Positions 1 to 6,983 of a DNA stretch of 17,485 bases are shown one piece after another. The notes below the pieces were generated by a model. It searched no databases, was not told where the DNA came from, and worked only from the letters and a program-made list of their open reading frames with translations. The stretch's first letter is position 1; every line of letters starts with the position of its first letter. The stretch lies in NCBI GenBank assembly GCA_046728075.1, contig JBKPDV010000006.1, positions 1 through 17,485 on the forward strand, given 5' to 3'. The DNA is from JBKPDV01 sp046728075 (GTDB taxonomy: Bacteria; Acidobacteriota; Thermoanaerobaculia; UBA5066; Gp7-AA6). A program made the position numbers and the translations under genes.

Positions 1-2
1 CC

Positions 3-1487
3 GTAGCTCTGCTCGACTGGGCGATTCTTTCGATGCCCACCGAATACAAGTTCGGCGATTTCTTCATTCAGAGCTTCCGCGAACGGAAGACGGAGATCCA
101 GGCGGAAGACCTAAAGAAAGAACGTCACGCGCAAGAAGAGCGCAGCCGAATCGAAAGAGAGAAGGCTGCAGCAGCGGCCGCGATCCCGACCCCAGAAGAT
201 TTGTTGGCCCAGGTCTATTACGGGCTCCCGAAAAAGAAATGGAAGCAAGCCGTCAAGAAGCTCCTGGGTGACCACCTTTACCATAAGGTTCGGTCTTTTC
301 TCTGGTACTTGCGCCGCTTTCATGATGCGCTTCGACAGCCTCCGCCGCCCCGTCCTCGGCGGACCGAGCTCGTGGTGGCGGAGCCGGCTCGCGTCCCCCT
401 TCCCTTCGGTGTGAACCTCTTCGGTTATCTGGACACGGAAAGCGGAGTCGGCGAGATTGCTCGGAGCTTCGCTCGTATGCTTCGGCGTCAGCAGATTCCC
501 CACTCGCTGTTGAACGTCGAGCAGAGGTGGCTTCGCAGGCTCGACCGGACCTTCACCGACTTTGCCCAATCCAACCCGTACTCGTTCAATCTCTTCTTTA
601 TCAACGCGGACCAGGTACCGGGCACGCTCGAATCGCTCGGTCCGGACGTCCTCGGAAGCCGCAAGAACATCGGCTACTGGTTCTGGGAACTATCGACGTT
701 CCCGGAGGCTCTGCGCGGCTCCTTTCGATATTTCGACGAAATCTGGGTCGCTTCGAGCTTCTGTCTGGAAGGGATCTCGGCGTCCTCCCCGGTACCGGTC
801 GTGAAGATTCCGCCGGGCTTTGATTTTCACATCCCAGCGAAGAGAGATCGCAAGTCTTTCGGAATCGGCGAGGACGACTTTGTCTTCCTGTACGTGTTCG
901 ACGGAGCGTCCTCGTTCCACCGGAAGAACGCCGGCGGACTAGTGTCCGCTTTCCGCCGGGCGTTTCCTTCGCCAGGCTCAGAGAAGCTGATCCTGAAGAT
1001 GACCAACGCGCCGCCATCCAAGATCGAGGGCTTGCGTCGCCTCGCGGGAGATAGCCGACTCGAGATCCTCAGTGACTACCTGAAGAGTGAGGAGATTCTC
1101 GACCTCCTTGCAGCGGCCGACTGCTACGTCTCCTTGCACCGCAGCGAGGGGTTTGGCCTGACTATTCTCGAATCCCTGGCCATGGGAAAGCCGGTGATCG
1201 CCACGGACTATTCCGGAAGCAAAGACTTTCTGAATGGGCGACGCGGATTCCCTGTCTCTTGCGAGCTCGTACCCCTGCGCCGAAACCTCGGTCCCTACAA
1301 GAAAGGGTCGGTCTGGGCGCAACCTGACATGCAGGAGGCCGCCGCGAAAATGCGTTGGGTTCGGACGCACCCGGCCGAGGTCGCGCGCGTCGCACACACA
1401 GCGCAACGGGAGATCGCCTCTGCGTGGTCCCTTTCAGCGGCCGGCAAGGGCATGATGAACCGCTTGAATCACCTGTCTGCTCCCTAG
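3..1487 (+). CDS. GT4-family glycosyltransferase, probably 5'-partial
   Basis: Predicted cytoplasmic GT-B glycosyltransferase that transfers a sugar from a nucleotide donor during polysaccharide assembly; donor and acceptor cannot be read from sequence. Numbering from the first ATG (position 33, 484 aa): residues 10-50 form a highly charged helix rich in Glu, Lys and Arg; about 55-105 is a basic linker; the GT domain starts near 124 with GVNLFGYLDTESGVGEIAR. The middle carries NIGYWFWEL and DEIWVASSF, typical of this GT4 subgroup. The C-terminal half carries the donor-binding E-x7-E motif (E372, E380) in EGFGLTILESLAMGKPVIAT. The frame stays open upstream of the ATG to the window edge (VALLDWAIL precedes the Met) and I see no Shine-Dalgarno there. 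The true start, and possibly another domain, probably lies outside the window. The lipoprotein gene follows 25 nt downstream on the same strand. The family call is firm; the 5' end is not. Confidence 0.88.
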   Translation, partial: VALLDWAILSMPTEYKFGDFFIQSFRERKTEIQAEDLKKERHAQEERSRIEREKAAAAAAIPTPEDLLAQVYYGLPKKKWKQAVKKLLGDHLYHKVRSFLWYLRRFHDALRQPPPPRPRRTELVVAEPARVPLPFGVNLFGYLDTESGVGEIARSFARMLRRQQIPHSLLNVEQRWLRRLDRTFTDFAQSNPYSFNLFFINADQVPGTLESLGPDVLGSRKNIGYWFWELSTFPEALRGSFRYFDEIWVASSFCLEGISASSPVPVVKIPPGFDFHIPAKRDRKSFGIGEDDFVFLYVFDGASSFHRKNAGGLVSAFRRAFPSPGSEKLILKMTNAPPSKIEGLRRLAGDSRLEILSDYLKSEEILDLLAAADCYVSLHRSEGFGLTILESLAMGKPVIATDYSGSKDFLNGRRGFPVSCELVPLRRNLGPYKKGSVWAQPDMQEAAAKMRWVRTHPAEVARVAHTAQREIASAWSLSAAGKGMMNRLNHLSAP

Positions 1488-1512
1488 CCGAGCCCAGCCC
1501 CGGTATCCCGCG

Positions 1513-2016
1513 ATGCATTCGGGTCGCTTCTCCAAGCTGTGGGGCTTGGGACTTCTGACTCTAACCACCTTCCCCGCGGCTTCTGGATGTCGGACAAAAC
1601 GCGACCACAACGTATTTCCGGCCGCGCTTTCTCCCGCCTCTTCGGTCATGCCTGCGTCCGGTTATTCCGTCGTGTGGGAGGCGCAAGAGTTTCCAGCTCG
1701 AGTTCCTCGTAGCCAAACGGTCCGGGCGCACATTGTCTTCCGAAACTCCGGAGACCAAGTCTGGCCCGGAACCGTGAAACTGAGCTATCACTGGAGCCCG
1801 CCGGGAGCCGGTGATTCCGGCTCTCACGCCGGAAATCGGACGCTGCTGCGCCGGCCGGTTGCGCCGGGAGAGCGAGTCATTCTGGAGCGAGTCGAGGTCC
1901 AGACTCCGGAGACGCCCGGGCCTTATCTCCTTGACTTCGAGCTCGTCAACGAGTTTGTGGCCTGGTTCAGAGACCGAGGAGCAACTGTCCTTTCGGTTCC
2001 GGTGACCGTGGACTAA
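1513..2016 (+). CDS. predicted lipoprotein with Ig-like domain (paralogue of the gene at 12959-13507)
   Basis: A 167-aa protein with a basic N-terminus, a hydrophobic stretch (residues 10-22) and Cys26 in AASGC. This suggests a lipoprotein signal peptide, though the residue at -3 is Ala rather than the usual Leu. After a Ser/Ala/Pro linker, residues about 50-167 form one beta-rich domain with FRNSGDQVWP, LSYHW, PGE, PGPYLLDFELVNE and WF.DRGA..LSVPVTV. It matches the lipoprotein at 12959-13507 along its whole length, which supports the reading frame. The pattern resembles secreted Ig-like domains of the F-x-N-x-G...W (NBR1-like) type; that relation is from memory and not tested. The function is unknown; export and a role at the cell surface are inferred. 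No clear ribosome-binding site precedes the ATG, but it is the only start that leaves a complete signal peptide. It converges on the sulfatase-like gene with a 14-nt gap. Confidence 0.78.
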   Translation: MHSGRFSKLWGLGLLTLTTFPAASGCRTKRDHNVFPAALSPASSVMPASGYSVVWEAQEFPARVPRSQTVRAHIVFRNSGDQVWPGTVKLSYHWSPPGAGDSGSHAGNRTLLRRPVAPGERVILERVEVQTPETPGPYLLDFELVNEFVAWFRDRGATVLSVPVTVD

Positions 2017-2030
2017 GTTCCGGCAGCCGA

Positions 2031-3614
2031 TCAGTTCCCGCCGAGGTAACCGAGAGCACGCATCCGCGCTGTCGTTTCGTTCAATTGCTGGGGAGTAAGG
2101 GTGCTCCGGGGGCGGTCTGCAATCTCGATGGCGCTGCCGGAGTGCCGAAGCCGAGCTCGGGGGAAGGCTTCGCGGTCAAGGGTGAGGAAATGCGCCTCGA
2201 ACCGATCGCCGGCGGGGATGTCAACCGAGATCGGCAGCCGCTCCGGGTCCCCGGCTGCGAGGGGAAAGCGGTCACGGTCAGAGAGCGACAGGTAAGGCAT
2301 CCCCGCGCCGGGCAGCTCGACGAACCCGCGGAGCCCCACGGGAACGTTTTCTCGTTTGCGGATCCAGAGGCCGCCGAGCGTCGCCGTCTCGCTGCGCCGC
2401 AGCCGCTCGAGCTTCTCCGCGAGCGCCGGCTCCACGGAAATCGGCGTCTGCTCGGCGGGATCGCGCTCGAGATCGAATTCCACGCGAAACGGCGGCGTCA
2501 GGGACGCGATCACCTTCTTCGATCCGGAGCGGAGCGCGTATTGCCGGGCTCGGTCCAGCTCGTTGGAGAAATAGAGCGTCGTCTCTCCCGAGGAAGGATC
2601 CTGGCGATCCAGCCGACGCCCGCGCCAAGACGCATCGCTCGGGAAACGAGCCCAACCGGCGATCGAGGGGAGGAGGTCCAGGAGGCTCACGGGCGCAGGA
2701 ACGATGCTCCCCGGACGGCCCCAGGCCGGTCCCTTGACGATCATCGGAACGCGAAGAACTTCTTCGAAGAGCGTTTCGCCGTGTCCGGTTGCGCCGTGCT
2801 CATAGAACTCCTCTCCGTGGTCGGCGACGTAAAGAACCAGCGCCGAATCCCACCAGCCCTTGATCTCGAGCTCTCGACGGAGCGCGGCGAATTGATCGTC
2901 GGCCTGGCGGATGAGCGCGTCGTACCGCGAGAGACTCCACTCCCGGTCTGAAATCGTTGCTGTCCGACCCGTCGGGAAAAGGTTCTCGTACCCCGGAGAC
3001 CAGTGGCGGTACGGGTTCCCGTTCTCGCCCCAGTCGCTGTGCGGATCCATCACGTGAACGTAAAGAAGGAATCGAGGATCTCGTTGCCCCCGAAGCCACT
3101 CAATCGCGGGCCCGACGACCCGTTGTGCGACCGGGATTCCTCGGTCCTGCTCCGGAATGGAGAGTGTGAGCTGAAAAAGATCGAAGCCGCGGCGAAAGCC
3201 AAAGCCTTCGTCGGAAATCAGATAGTTTCCGCAGAACGCCGCTGTTCTCCACCGCTGCGCATGAAAAATGGTCGGGAGTGTCGTCACTCCTTCGCGGATC
3301 GCTCCTCCTCGGCCATAGACGCCGATCTCGGCCGGCCAGCGAGAGGCAAAAAGGGCCGCGACGCCGGGACGAGTCCATGACGAAACGGAGTACGCAAAAT
3401 CGTAACGGACCCCCTCTCGGGCGAGCGCCTGCGCCGCGGGAGACGTCGGGCGAGGGGCTCCGTATGCGCTCATTCGGTCGAACCGCAGCGTATCGACGAG
3501 ATAAACCACGACCGGACCTCGGCCCGGGGCCAGTCGGAGGCGGTGACGCAGCCAGAGGCTTGCAATCGCGGCAAGGAGCAACAGAGCGAGTCCGATCCGA
3601 AGTCGGAGGTTCAC
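2031..3614 (-). CDS. membrane-anchored sulfatase/phosphotransferase-superfamily enzyme
   Basis: A 527-aa member of the alkaline phosphatase/sulfatase superfamily. Residues 6-23 form one N-terminal membrane anchor, so the enzyme likely faces the periplasm or cell exterior. Visible metal-site elements are D41 in VDTLRFDRMSAYG, D190 and H192 in HVMDPHSDW, and the D265-H266-G267-E268-E269...H273...H278 cluster. The nucleophile region is SSWTRPGVAALFAS. Aligned with the classical C/S-x-P-x-R sulfatase motif, Thr81 takes the place of the Cys or Ser that becomes formylglycine. The C-terminus ends in RALGYLGG, which I recall from similar acidobacterial proteins. It may remove or transfer a sulfate- or phospho-type group on the glycan; the substrate is unknown. 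The start is GTG, overlapping the upstream stop as GTGA, with an AAGGAGG ribosome-binding site 10 nt upstream. It is the last gene of the minus-strand block. Confidence 0.87.
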   Translation of the reverse strand: MNLRLRIGLALLLLAAIASLWLRHRLRLAPGRGPVVVYLVDTLRFDRMSAYGAPRPTSPAAQALAREGVRYDFAYSVSSWTRPGVAALFASRWPAEIGVYGRGGAIREGVTTLPTIFHAQRWRTAAFCGNYLISDEGFGFRRGFDLFQLTLSIPEQDRGIPVAQRVVGPAIEWLRGQRDPRFLLYVHVMDPHSDWGENGNPYRHWSPGYENLFPTGRTATISDREWSLSRYDALIRQADDQFAALRRELEIKGWWDSALVLYVADHGEEFYEHGATGHGETLFEEVLRVPMIVKGPAWGRPGSIVPAPVSLLDLLPSIAGWARFPSDASWRGRRLDRQDPSSGETTLYFSNELDRARQYALRSGSKKVIASLTPPFRVEFDLERDPAEQTPISVEPALAEKLERLRRSETATLGGLWIRKRENVPVGLRGFVELPGAGMPYLSLSDRDRFPLAAGDPERLPISVDIPAGDRFEAHFLTLDREAFPRARLRHSGSAIEIADRPRSTLTPQQLNETTARMRALGYLGGN

Positions 3615-5605
3615 CGAGCGGGGGCCTCCTTCCCGTGCGGCCGGCGGGACGACGCGTCAGACGCTGCGGGAGCGATCCTTCCTTCGAGCAATGACGCGAG
3701 GCCCCGCGGGTAATAATGCGCGAGGCAGATCACACCGTTAAACGCCGCTTTCCAGCGTCTCTGCCGCAAGTCGGCTCGCACCGCGTCGCGCAGCGCCTCT
3801 CCGTAGTAACGCGAGAAGAATCGGATCCCCTCGAGCCAGGCGCGCCGGTAGCGCGGGACCGAGCTGACATATCCACGCTGGGAGACGAGCACACGCCTGG
3901 AGGCCTTGAGCATCCTCACACTTCCCCCGGACATGTTGCCGCCATGGCGGCGGTACTCGGCGACGATTCCGTCGTGCGGCTCGACTCGGAGCTGCCGCGC
4001 GACCCGCAGGTAAAGGTCGTAGTCTTCGCACGCGGAGAGCGTCGAATCGAACTGGAAGGAGTCGAACACGGCCCGCGTGTACATCACGGTCGCGTGCATC
4101 GCGATCGAGTTGCGCCGCAGCAGCTCCTCGTACGGATCCGGTCCCGCTAGAAACGGCGGCGTTTCATCGAGAAACTCGCCTCCGTGCCCGATGAGAACGT
4201 GCCGCCCGAAGACGAACGCGCATTCGGGATTCGCCGTGAAGCATTCCAGGCCCGTCTCGAGCGCTCCCGGCAGCAGCCGGTCGTCCGCGTCGAGAAAGAC
4301 GAGATACTTTCCGGCGGTCTCCTGCACGCCACGATTGCGGGCGGCCGCGAGGCCGCGGTTCTCCTGGCGAACGCATCGAATCTTCGGATAGTCGGTGGCA
4401 ACCTCGCCGGTGTTGTCCTCCGAGCCATCATCGATCACGACGATCTCGTAGTTGGAGTAGGTCTGCGCAAGGACGCTTTCGATGGCCTCCCTTAGAAACC
4501 GCGCCTGGTTGTGGCATGGGATTACGACCGAAACCTGTGGCTGGGCGACGCTCTCGGTAGCTTTGGTTTTTTCGGGGCGAAGCACGATCGTCGCAAACGG
4601 AACGCGACGCTGATCGGCGAGGACGGCCTGCACGGTGATTTCTGACGCGAGAGCCGGCACCAAGGCGCGAAATCCCGCTCGCTGGGCACCGGGAAAGGCG
4701 GGGAACGCCGATGCCACATCTGGACGCGAAAGCAGAGGAACGCGGCGGAGCACCGTTCCCGAGCCGAGGGCCTCTACGGCGACCGCTGGAACATCCTCAC
4801 CAAAGATCCACCCGGCGGTCTCGAGCAAGCCCCGATCCGCGCGGGCACCGGGAGCCGGCAGATCGATCGAGGTCCGCAACCGTGGCTCCGTTGGCACGAG
4901 CGAAATGTCGTCGACCTCCATCCGGCTCACCGCGATGCGTGGACCCGGCTTTACGGCTCGAACCGCGACGACGAGCTCGTACTGCGGATCGCGCTCCTCC
5001 AACTCGGCTGCCGTCAGCTCTTCCGTGGCCATGCCTTGCAGGAAGGCGATCGAGGACGCGACGTTTCCGTATGCTTCGACCCGCACGAGCTCCGGCGGAA
5101 AGACTTCCGAGAACACCCTTTCGACCGCCTGGCTCGAGAAGCTCCAGAACCACTGGCGTCCCCAACGATCATTGGCTATCTGACTGACGCCCGGCACCGT
5201 TGCGAGCACCGATCCTCCGGGCTTCAAGATTCGATAGAGCGTTCGGACGGCCGCGGAGACTTCGTAAATCAGATGAAGAGTCTGTGTGATCAGGGCACAG
5301 TCGAAGCTTTCCGACGGGATGTGATCCGCCCGCTCGAGACTGCCTTCGATCGTCGCTCCTGCGTGGCCGGAATCGACATGCAGAACGTTCGATCCAGAAA
5401 CACGCTCCCCACCGAACCGTCGGGTATAGGAGTCGTCGCCGATCTCCAGAGTCGATCCAGCTATCGCGAGACGGTATCGGGATAGGAATTTCTCGATGTA
5501 ATAGCGATCGACCGGGAGCCCGCGATCGAATCCGAACTGCCGGCTGGCCGGCGTCAAGCGCTTTGAACGGCCCAATTTGGATCCCCGGCTGGTCTGCTCA
5601 ACCAC
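3611..5605 (-). CDS. SAM methyltransferase - accessory module - GT2 glycosyltransferase fusion
   Basis: A 664-aa three-part protein. Residues about 30-220 are a class I SAM-dependent methyltransferase: LEIGDDSYTRRFGG at 53-66 in place of the usual glycine-rich motif I, FDCALITQTLHLIYE at 101-115, and ILKPGG at 126-131. Residues about 243-343 are the GW...G..PAVAVE...RPDVA..FP module (W266, RPDVA 294-298) that also occurs in the next two upstream genes. Residues 356 to about 580 are a GT-A fold GT2 domain: VSVVIPCHNQ, IDDGSEDNT (D392, D393), the metal-binding D439-A-D441, and CEDYDLYLRVAR. A C-terminal helical tail (RRWKAAFNGV...YPRGLASLLEG) matches the tail of the GT2 at 6983-8332. It likely adds and methylates a sugar on the same glycan. 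It has a GTG start, overlaps the upstream deacetylase by 8 nt and has a strong GAGGAG site 8 nt upstream. No signal peptide is seen, so it is cytoplasmic. Confidence 0.92.
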   Translation of the reverse strand: MVEQTSRGSKLGRSKRLTPASRQFGFDRGLPVDRYYIEKFLSRYRLAIAGSTLEIGDDSYTRRFGGERVSGSNVLHVDSGHAGATIEGSLERADHIPSESFDCALITQTLHLIYEVSAAVRTLYRILKPGGSVLATVPGVSQIANDRWGRQWFWSFSSQAVERVFSEVFPPELVRVEAYGNVASSIAFLQGMATEELTAAELEERDPQYELVVAVRAVKPGPRIAVSRMEVDDISLVPTEPRLRTSIDLPAPGARADRGLLETAGWIFGEDVPAVAVEALGSGTVLRRVPLLSRPDVASAFPAFPGAQRAGFRALVPALASEITVQAVLADQRRVPFATIVLRPEKTKATESVAQPQVSVVIPCHNQARFLREAIESVLAQTYSNYEIVVIDDGSEDNTGEVATDYPKIRCVRQENRGLAAARNRGVQETAGKYLVFLDADDRLLPGALETGLECFTANPECAFVFGRHVLIGHGGEFLDETPPFLAGPDPYEELLRRNSIAMHATVMYTRAVFDSFQFDSTLSACEDYDLYLRVARQLRVEPHDGIVAEYRRHGGNMSGGSVRMLKASRRVLVSQRGYVSSVPRYRRAWLEGIRFFSRYYGEALRDAVRADLRQRRWKAAFNGVICLAHYYPRGLASLLEGRIAPAASDASSRRPHGKEAPAR
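3625..3631 (-). promoter_or_regulatory. Shine-Dalgarno site for the sulfatase-like gene
   Basis: On the minus strand this reads AAGGAGG, 10 nt before the GTG at 3614. It supports that GTG as the start and allows re-initiation within the 3' end of the upstream gene. Confidence 0.75.
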
Positions 5606-6983
5606 GAAACCAGCTCCTCAGCTGGAACCCGAGCTCGTCTCCGCCGCAATCGAGAGCCGGGATGCGGGGAAGCTGAAATCGGTCCGTGTCTGTCTCGGCG
5701 AGACCGGGGAAGTTCGAGCATGCGGCGACGTAACCGGCCTCGCGGATGAGTCCGATCGTCGTGGAGTCGTAGTCTCTCTGTTTTCCAAAGGGATAGGCGA
5801 AGGCCCGGACGGGGCGATCCAGAAGAGACGAGAGCCGCGCGCCGCTGTCGAAGATCTCACGGCGCTGCATCTGCTCTGAGAGTATCGAGAGCACGGGGTG
5901 ACTGACGGTGTGGGCCCCAACCTCGATCGTCGAAGAGGCCGCGAGTTTCTGCGCCTCCTCTTCCGAGAGAACTCGATGGCTCGGCCTCACCGTGCCGCCC
6001 CTGCCCGACCATTCCCGCAGTCGCTCGAGCTCGCGTTCCCGGTCCTTGCCTGACAGATCTTGCCACCGGCACCAGAGATCTCGATAGAGGGAATGCCGTC
6101 GCGTTGGCGGCTCTTCCCAGGCTCGCCAGTTTCGCAGGGATCCCATCACACGCTCGGCCCCGGGTGCTTCGCCGCGCTCGGCACCGTCGAGCCTCCAGCA
6201 TGCTCCCGGCCCGAGCTCGAGAACCGGCGGCAACGAGCCAGGACTCAGGAGAAGACGCTCGAGCTCGTCCCACCAGAACTCGCGCGCTCCTCCGAGGTAG
6301 CCGGACGCCAAAAAAACTGTCGCGGGAACTCCCGCGCGCTCGAGCTCCGGGAGGCCATCTTCGAGGTTGTCCGCGTAACCGTCGTCGAATGTCACTGCGA
6401 CCGCCCGCCGGAGAGGAGTTTCGGCATCGAGCATTTCGAACACCTCGGAAAGCGAAACCGGCGAAAATTCTCTCCGCAATACTTCCATGTGTTCGGCGAA
6501 CCGAGCCGGCGTGACCGCCAGGCCCCACGGATCAGCCTCGAGCTCGGCGACGCGGTGGTAAACGAGAATCACGGCGCCGGTCCTCTCCGCAGTCGCCTCT
6601 TCCAGAAAACGGAAGCGGACAATCCCCAGACTGGCGCGCTCCCCCTCCTCGAGAACGGCCTCGAGCCGCAATGTCTCGCCTTCCGGCACCGTACGAATCC
6701 GTCCGCGAAAACCGCACATCTCGGCGCCCGGCACGCCTGGAAAAGCAAGACCCACGTCTCGTCGCTCGAGGTCGGCGGGCCATCGGGCGAGGGTTCGGCC
6801 GCCGGCATCCAGGACTTCCACGGCGACCACCGGCCTGTGGCGACCCATCGCCCACCCGGCAATCTCCAGATTCTCGGCCTCGGCGCGCTCGGAAGACCCG
6901 GGCCGATCGATCGATCCGCCCAGAAGCGAGGCTCCTTTCCGCAACTCGATCCCGAGTATTTCGATCAACCGGGTTGCGCGCAC
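5598..6983 (-). CDS. CE4 polysaccharide deacetylase with N-terminal accessory module
   Basis: A 461-aa protein predicted to hydrolyse N- or O-acetyl groups from a glycan or its precursor. Residues about 20-125 are the module shared with the two neighbouring genes (SIDRPG, AGW44, PVVAVE, FPGVPGAEMCGF). Residues 137 to about 430 are a NodB-homology domain: VILVYHRV at 138-145, TFDDGYADN (D200, D201), the metal pair H358 and H362 in EVGAHTVSH, and FAYPFG at 395-400. About 110 extra residues between the first two motifs make the domain longer than a minimal NodB fold. The start is GTG at 6983, sharing its G with the TAG of the upstream gene. Reading further upstream (to 7412) gives only Arg/Pro/Ser-rich sequence antisense in character and overlapping the GT2 gene. 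From this GTG the N-terminus aligns with that of the GT2 (RLIEILGIE... against NLVEFLEVS...). No signal peptide is seen, which favours action in the cytoplasm or an unusual export route. Confidence 0.9.
   Translation of the reverse strand: MRATRLIEILGIELRKGASLLGGSIDRPGSSERAEAENLEIAGWAMGRHRPVVAVEVLDAGGRTLARWPADLERRDVGLAFPGVPGAEMCGFRGRIRTVPEGETLRLEAVLEEGERASLGIVRFRFLEEATAERTGAVILVYHRVAELEADPWGLAVTPARFAEHMEVLRREFSPVSLSEVFEMLDAETPLRRAVAVTFDDGYADNLEDGLPELERAGVPATVFLASGYLGGAREFWWDELERLLLSPGSLPPVLELGPGACWRLDGAERGEAPGAERVMGSLRNWRAWEEPPTRRHSLYRDLWCRWQDLSGKDRERELERLREWSGRGGTVRPSHRVLSEEEAQKLAASSTIEVGAHTVSHPVLSILSEQMQRREIFDSGARLSSLLDRPVRAFAYPFGKQRDYDSTTIGLIREAGYVAACSNFPGLAETDTDRFQLPRIPALDCGGDELGFQLRSWFRG
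5614..5619 (-). promoter_or_regulatory. Shine-Dalgarno site fixing the start of the methyltransferase-GT2 gene
   Basis: On the minus strand this reads GAGGAG, 8 nt before the GTG at 5605, inside the 3' end of the deacetylase gene. It supports the GTG start and the 8-nt overlap with the upstream gene. Confidence 0.78.

Noticed and set aside
2085..2951. 288-aa plus-strand frame opposite the sulfatase-like gene.
   Set aside because: Antisense to a gene with conserved metal-binding motifs; no ribosome-binding site or recognisable domain.
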